Shown: in pieces, positions 59,755 to 64,000 of the stretch | How positions within the stretch are numbered: position 1 is the first letter of the stretch | Layout: every line of letters begins with the position of its first letter | Source: S015-6 sp964384945 | GTDB taxonomy: Bacteria; Desulfobacterota; DSWW01 | NCBI GenBank assembly: GCA_964384945.1 | Contig: CAYLMK010000007.1 | Coordinates: 1-64,000 of the forward strand | DNA: 64,000 nt | Direction of reading: 5' to 3' | The notes under the pieces: generated by a model | Told to the model about the DNA's origin: nothing | Seen by the model: only the letters and a program-made list of their open reading frames with translations | Databases searched by the model: none | Position numbers and translations under genes: made by a program

Positions 59755-61173
59755 TCAACAAGTCGAAAAAATTTGCATGGCCTGCACGACGAGGCGGTCT
59801 TCCCCCCTCCGCAAGGTTCTCACGTCCAGGACGACCTCGTCCTGCTCGATCCTCGCGATCACCGGCGGAGTGGCCCTGCGGAGCCCGGAGAGGATCTCAT
59901 CGGCCGGGATGTCCGCGCACGAGAGCCGGACGCCCACGCCCGGAATCGGGTCCGCGGGCATGGCCCCGCCCCCGGTCCTTCCGGTTACCGGGCCGACCGA
60001 AACCGAGAAGCAGGGAGGCAGAGTCTCCCTGAGCCTCCGGGCCAGCCTCTGCGCCCGGCTCCGCAGTGCGGCGGGCGGCAGACAGAGCATGGCCAGGATG
60101 GGAATGCGGGAGCGGGACCGCTGCGGATCCCGATAGAGCAGAAGCGTCGCCTCCAGGGCGGCAAGGGTGAGCTTGTCGATACGCAGCACGCGGTTCAGGG
60201 GGTGCCGTTGGATCCTCTCGATCACCGCCCTGCGGCCCAGCAGAATCCCTGCCTGCGGGCCGCCCAGGAGCTTGTCTCCGCTGAAGGTCACCAGGTCGAC
60301 GCCGGCGCGCAGCACATCGGCCACCAGAGGGTCGCGCGCCGGTCCCGGCGTGCCGGGGTCGACCAGGCAGCCGCTCCCCAGGTCTTCCATCACCGGAACC
60401 CCGCATCGGCGCCCCAGATCCACCAGTTCCTCCGTGGAGACCTCCTTGTGAAAACCCACGACCCGGTAATTGCTCGGATGGACCTTGAGCAGAAGCCCGG
60501 TCGAAGGACCGACGGCCTTCTCGTAATCCTTCAGATGCGTCCGATTGGTGGTGCCCACCTCGACGAGCGTGGCATCGCTCTCCCGCAGGATGTCCGGGAT
60601 GCGGAAGGAACCTCCGATCTCGATGAGCTCGCCCCGGGAGACCAGAACCTCCTTTCCACGGGCCAGCACCCGCAGGGCGAGATGGACGGCGGCCGCGTTG
60701 TTGTTCACGACGAGGGCCGATTCGGCCCCGGTCAGGCTGCACAGGAGCCCCTCGACATGTTCGTAGCGCAGGCCCCTCTTTCCCGTCTCCAGGTTGAATT
60801 CCAGGTTGGAATAGCCTCGGGCGACCTCCTCGATCGCCCGGAGCGCCTCTTCCGCCAGGGGGGCCCTGCCCAGGTTGGTGTGCAGCAGGACGCCCGTTGC
60901 GTTCACCACAGCGCGCAGGCTCGGGCGCGCGAGCCTGCGCGCCTCCGCCAGGATCGCCTCTGCCGCGCTCTCGGGCGGCTCGGGCCCGGAGCGCTCTCCC
61001 CGGAGGATCTCCTCGCGCTGGCGCTCCAGAAACCCCCGGGCGGCCTGCAGGAGGGCCCATCGCGGCAAGGCCTCCTTCTGCCCGGCACGCCGGATCTCGG
61101 GGCCGTCCAGGATGTCGTGCACCGCGGGCAGATGCCGCAGAATCGACTGAATCGCCTTTGCATCGTCTTGCAT
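59755..61173 (-). CDS. selA: L-seryl-tRNA(Sec) selenium transferase
   Basis: A 472-residue PLP enzyme of normal length. Landmarks are VVNATGVLLHTNLGRAPLAE, TGKRGLRYEHVEGLLCSLTG, ALVVNNNAAAVHLAL and the PLP lysine in LVTFSGDKLLGGPQAG, with GRTGGGAMP near the end. It converts seryl-tRNA(Sec) to selenocysteinyl-tRNA using selenophosphate, so the organism probably decodes UGA as selenocysteine. selB and selC are not in the window. It is divergent from the radical SAM gene and has its own promoter. Confidence 0.95.
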   Translation of the reverse strand: MQDDAKAIQSILRHLPAVHDILDGPEIRRAGQKEALPRWALLQAARGFLERQREEILRGERSGPEPPESAAEAILAEARRLARPSLRAVVNATGVLLHTNLGRAPLAEEALRAIEEVARGYSNLEFNLETGKRGLRYEHVEGLLCSLTGAESALVVNNNAAAVHLALRVLARGKEVLVSRGELIEIGGSFRIPDILRESDATLVEVGTTNRTHLKDYEKAVGPSTGLLLKVHPSNYRVVGFHKEVSTEELVDLGRRCGVPVMEDLGSGCLVDPGTPGPARDPLVADVLRAGVDLVTFSGDKLLGGPQAGILLGRRAVIERIQRHPLNRVLRIDKLTLAALEATLLLYRDPQRSRSRIPILAMLCLPPAALRSRAQRLARRLRETLPPCFSVSVGPVTGRTGGGAMPADPIPGVGVRLSCADIPADEILSGLRRATPPVIARIEQDEVVLDVRTLRRGEDRLVVQAMQIFSTC

Positions 61174-61179
61174 GGTTCC

Positions 61180-61208
61180 ATCTTAGACGGCGGGTCGAAA
61201 AATGACAA
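61180..61208 (-). promoter_or_regulatory. sigma-70-type promoter of selA
   Basis: TTGTCA (61203-61208) and TAAGAT (61180-61185) on the minus strand are 17 bases apart. The predicted start falls at or within two bases of the selA ATG (61173), which suggests a leaderless or nearly leaderless mRNA. Confidence 0.55.
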
Positions 61209-61277
61209 ATGCGGGCGGAGCCCGCGCACTGCGGCGCCGAAGCGCGCCGCCGGGGCCCGATCGAGCACCTCCTTTCC

Positions 61278-61306
61278 TTGCCATTTGGCAGGGGCCTGTC
61301 TAGAAT
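61278..61306 (+). promoter_or_regulatory. sigma-70-type promoter of the radical SAM / RNase G operon
   Basis: TTGCCA (61278-61283), 17 bases, TAGAAT (61301-61306), each five of six. The -35 box is inside TGCCA-TT-TGGCA, a small inverted repeat. The predicted start is near 61313. Confidence 0.65.
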
Positions 61307-61347
61307 TGAGGAACGCAACAGGATGCAGCCGGAAAGAAAGAGGATCG

Positions 61348-63960
61348 ATGCTGGAAGAGCTTCCCCTGAACATACGAAGGCCCGCCCGCTATCTGGGCTG
61401 CGAGTTGAACGCGGTGCGCTCGCCGCGGCCGGGCGACCTTCGCGTGGGGCTTGCCTTTCCGGATCTCTACGAGGTCGGCATGTCCCACCTGGGCCTGAGC
61501 CTGCTCTATGCATGCCTGAACCGGGTCCCGGGGCTCTTTGCGGAGCGGGTCTTCATGCCGGACGAGGATCTGGAACAGCTTCTGCGCGTTCGCGAGGCGC
61601 CGCTGGCCACGCTCGAGACCAAGCTCTCCCTGAACCGACTGGACATTCTCGGCTTCAGCCTGGCTTATGAGCTGACCTACACCAACGTTCTCGGAATCCT
61701 GGACCTGGGCGGGATTCCGCTCCGCTCCTCCGAACGGACCCGGGAGCATCCCCTCGTGATTGCCGGAGGTCCCTGCGCGTTCAACCCCGAGCCTCTGGCC
61801 GATTTCGTGGACGCCTTCGTGGTGGGGGAGGCCGAGGAACGGCTCGTGGAACTGTGCCTGGCCGTGCGGGAGTGGAAGGCGGCCCGGGGATCCCGGGACG
61901 AACTGCTGAGGGCCCTGGAGGGCATGGAGGGCCTCTACGTTCCCTCCCTCTTCGAGCGGAGGATCGAGGGCTCGGACGGCAGAAGCAGGCTCGTGTCCCT
62001 GACGGGGCGGGATCGCCCGGTGCGGAAATGCGAGATCGCCTGTCTGGATGATGCGCCCTACCCTTCGCGGCCCCTGGTGCCGTTCGCCCGCATCGTGCAC
62101 GACCGCATCAGCATCGAGGCGGCGCGCGGCTGCCCGCATTCCTGCCGCTTCTGCCAGGCAGGCAACCTCTATCGCCCCTACCGGGAACGGAGTCCGGAGC
62201 GGCTGCGCGAGATCGCTCTCGAGAGCCTGGAGAGGACCGGGTACGAACAAGTCTCCCTGCTCGCCCTGAGCATCGGGGACTACTCGTGCCTCGCTCCGCT
62301 GGTGCGGGATCTGGCCGAGCGGCTCACGCCGAAGAGGGTGTCGCTTTCCCTTCCCTCTCTCCGGGTGGGCTCCCTGGACGATTCGGTGGTCCGGGAGATC
62401 CTGCGGGTGCGCAAGACCGGATTCACCCTGGCCCCGGAGGCGGCGAGCGCGCGGCTCCGAGGGGTCGTGAACAAGACCATCTCCGAGGAGGAACTCCTGC
62501 GGACCGCGCACCTGATCGCCCGGCTGGGGTGGCGAACCTTGAAGCTTTACTTCATGATCGGGCTGCCCACCGAGACGCAAGAGGAGGTGGAGGAGATCGT
62601 GCGCCTGGCTCAGCGGATCCGCAGCCATGTCAGGACCGCCCGGGCGGGCGGGCTGCAGGTGACCGTAAACGTCTCCACCTTCGTGCCCAAGGCGCACACG
62701 CCGCTCCAGTGGGCGGCACAGGAGGCCCCGGAACAGGCCGAGGAGAAGCAGCGTTTTCTCCGGAAACAGCTCCGGCAGCCGGGGTTCCGGCTCAAGTGGC
62801 ACGACGTGCGGTTGAGCCTCCTGGAGGGGCTGTTCGCGCGCGGGGACCGGGGCCTCGGCGATCTTCTCGAGACCGCCTACCGGCTCGGATGTCGGAGAGA
62901 CGGCTGGAGCGAGTACCTGCGCTTCGATCTCTGGGAGAAGGCCTTCGAACGGACCGGCGTGGATCCGCGGGGCCGCCTCGACCCGCTCCCCGACCCGCAG
63001 GGGCCCCTGCCCTGGGACTGGATCGAGACCGGGATGCGCGTGGAATGGTTTCGACGCGAGTATCGAAAGGCCCTGGCGGCCGAACCCGCTGACTTCGCCT
63101 GCTCGGGCCGGTGCGAGCAGTGCGGGGTCTGCGTGCGGCCCCGCGGCGGACCGCCGGAGCCCGGGGAAGGCGAGCGGGCCGGGTTCCGGCACCTTGCGGG
63201 CGGGGCGCCCCGGACAGCGCTTTCGGTCCGGGGCAAGGGCGAACAGCCGGCCGCGAGGTGGAGGCTCTGCTACGCCAAGAGGCACCCCGCCTCCTGTCTC
63301 AGTCACCTCGAGACGCTCACGCTGTTTCACAGGGCCCTGCGCAGAAGCGGGCTTCCGATCCACTACACGGGAGGGGAACACCCCCACCCCAAGATGGCCT
63401 TCAGCCCGGCCCTTCCGGTCGGCGTGGAAAGCCGGGCCGAATACCTGGACCTCTGGCTTTCGAGCGTCCCGGAGGAAGGGCGGATCGAGCGCGAACTGAA
63501 CGCCGTCCTGCCGGAGGGGATCTCCGTGCTCGAGGCGCGACCGGTTCCGCTGAACGCCTCCTCCCTCGAAGGCAGCATCGCCTGGATGGAGTACGAAATC
63601 CTTTTCCCGGACACCGGGACGGAACCGCCCCGGCAGGAAGACCTCGAGCGGGCGATGCGGGCCTTCCTCGATCCGGCTGCGGCCCCCGGCGCAACGGCCG
63701 GCAGGGAGGGCGCAAAGGAAGACGAGCTTCGGCGGTCGGTGAGGCTCGCCGGCAGGCCGGACGGGCGCGGCCTGCTCTTGCGGATTCATCGCGTCGCGGG
63801 GTCCACGCCGTCCCCGATGCGGGTCGTCGAGTTCCTCCTGGCCTCGCTCGGCCCGACCCGGAACGGGCTCCGCCCCCGGATCCTCAAGACCGATGCCGCC
63901 CTGACGGGCCCGGCTCCTTCGATCCCGTCCCCCAGGAGGAAGACCCGTCATGACAAGTGA
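61348..63960 (+). CDS. Radical SAM / DUF2344 fusion protein (TIGR03960-TIGR03936 type)
   Basis: An 870-residue protein from ATG 61348 with AGAGGATCG upstream. The N-terminal part (1-250) resembles a B12-binding-like region (MSHLGLSLLYACLNRVPGLF, FVDAFVVGEAEERLVEL). The radical SAM motif is RGCPHSCRFCQAGNLY (CxxxCxxC) near residue 267. A cysteine-rich linker CSGRCEQCGVC near residue 589 leads to the DUF2344 domain (RLCYAKRHPASCLSHLETLT, HPHPKMAFSPALPVGVESRA). This two-part protein typically precedes an RNase E/G gene; its exact reaction is not established. The long open frame upstream of 61348 is only the antisense of pilB and selA. Confidence 0.93.
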   Translation: MLEELPLNIRRPARYLGCELNAVRSPRPGDLRVGLAFPDLYEVGMSHLGLSLLYACLNRVPGLFAERVFMPDEDLEQLLRVREAPLATLETKLSLNRLDILGFSLAYELTYTNVLGILDLGGIPLRSSERTREHPLVIAGGPCAFNPEPLADFVDAFVVGEAEERLVELCLAVREWKAARGSRDELLRALEGMEGLYVPSLFERRIEGSDGRSRLVSLTGRDRPVRKCEIACLDDAPYPSRPLVPFARIVHDRISIEAARGCPHSCRFCQAGNLYRPYRERSPERLREIALESLERTGYEQVSLLALSIGDYSCLAPLVRDLAERLTPKRVSLSLPSLRVGSLDDSVVREILRVRKTGFTLAPEAASARLRGVVNKTISEEELLRTAHLIARLGWRTLKLYFMIGLPTETQEEVEEIVRLAQRIRSHVRTARAGGLQVTVNVSTFVPKAHTPLQWAAQEAPEQAEEKQRFLRKQLRQPGFRLKWHDVRLSLLEGLFARGDRGLGDLLETAYRLGCRRDGWSEYLRFDLWEKAFERTGVDPRGRLDPLPDPQGPLPWDWIETGMRVEWFRREYRKALAAEPADFACSGRCEQCGVCVRPRGGPPEPGEGERAGFRHLAGGAPRTALSVRGKGEQPAARWRLCYAKRHPASCLSHLETLTLFHRALRRSGLPIHYTGGEHPHPKMAFSPALPVGVESRAEYLDLWLSSVPEEGRIERELNAVLPEGISVLEARPVPLNASSLEGSIAWMEYEILFPDTGTEPPRQEDLERAMRAFLDPAAAPGATAGREGAKEDELRRSVRLAGRPDGRGLLLRIHRVAGSTPSPMRVVEFLLASLGPTRNGLRPRILKTDAALTGPAPSIPSPRRKTRHDK

Positions 63961-64000
63961 GCTGGTGATCAATGTGACGCCGCATGCGACCCGGGCGGCC
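63950..64000 (+). CDS. rng: Ribonuclease E/G family protein, 5' end only
   Basis: The 17 visible codons read MTSELVINVTPHATRAA, which matches the invariant N-terminus of RNase G/E (S/E-L-I-I-N-V-T-P-x-E-T-R). AGGAGGAAG stands ten bases before the ATG, and the start overlaps the stop of the radical SAM gene. The pairing with that gene strengthens the call. The rest lies outside the window. Confidence 0.85.
   Translation, partial: MTSELVINVTPHATRAA

Noticed and set aside
59755..59757. Possible selenocysteine codon at the end of selA (TGT TGA)
   Set aside because: No SECIS-like hairpin follows and the protein already has the family length; the TGA is a normal stop.

Overview
The window looks like chromosomal DNA of a GC-rich, Gram-negative bacterium of the old Deltaproteobacteria (Desulfobacterota / Desulfuromonadota / Deferrisomatota type). 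The grounds are an outer-membrane secretin with PilM-P, several lipoproteins with Lol-type signals, NtrC-type sigma-54 regulators, selA, a PyrDB/PyrK pair, and the gene order DUF177-rpmF-fabG-acpP-rpiB-dCMP deaminase-nrdR-ribD-ribE-ribH-nusB. The assignment is inference from gene content and order; no search was possible. I see no phage, transposase or CRISPR array.

Region 1 (1-20.5 kb) is housekeeping. A cut-off tRNA-Val is followed by gltB-gltD on the plus strand. A long minus-strand series then carries pyrD, pyrK, rimI, a small exported protein, a membrane TPR protein, a long PurC, a PflX-type radical SAM protein, a nucleoside phosphorylase-like protein, nusB, ribH, ribE, ribD, nrdR, a dCMP deaminase, rpiB, acpP, fabG, rpmF and DUF177. 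This series keeps a familiar order, but plsX, fabH, fabD, fabF and ribBA are absent from the positions where related genomes usually have them. A Memo-family gene and tRNA-Gln/tRNA-Glu with a strong terminator close the region.

Region 2 (20.9-24 kb) holds a cysteine-rich lipoprotein, two TPR proteins and aroQ.

Region 3 (24.1-59.7 kb) is one continuous type IV pilus (T4P) super-locus. It has a pilY1 operon with minor pilins fimT-pilW-pilV-pilX (set A); a 1141-residue Ig/Asp-box lipoprotein; pilMNOPQ with a lipoprotein after pilQ; a second minor pilin set B (fimT-pilV-pilW-pilX); an NtrC-type kinase/regulator pair; prepilin peptidase pilD; three pilin or pseudopilin genes including the likely major pilin; and pilR-pilS-pilC-pilT-pilB. 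Five sequences matching the sigma-54 -24/-12 element face exactly the five pilus operons (pilY1, pilM, fimT-B, pilA, pilB). Two sigma-54 activators are encoded in the same locus. Calcium-loop (EF-hand-like) motifs recur in PilY1, FimT-A, PilW-A and the main pilin. Short tandem and inverted repeats sit in several intergenic gaps.

Region 4 (59.7-64 kb) has selA (selenocysteine synthesis), a radical SAM/DUF2344 fusion protein, and the first 17 codons of an RNase E/G gene cut by the window end.

Together the window couples core metabolism and translation genes to a complete, apparently co-regulated and possibly calcium-responsive pilus machine.
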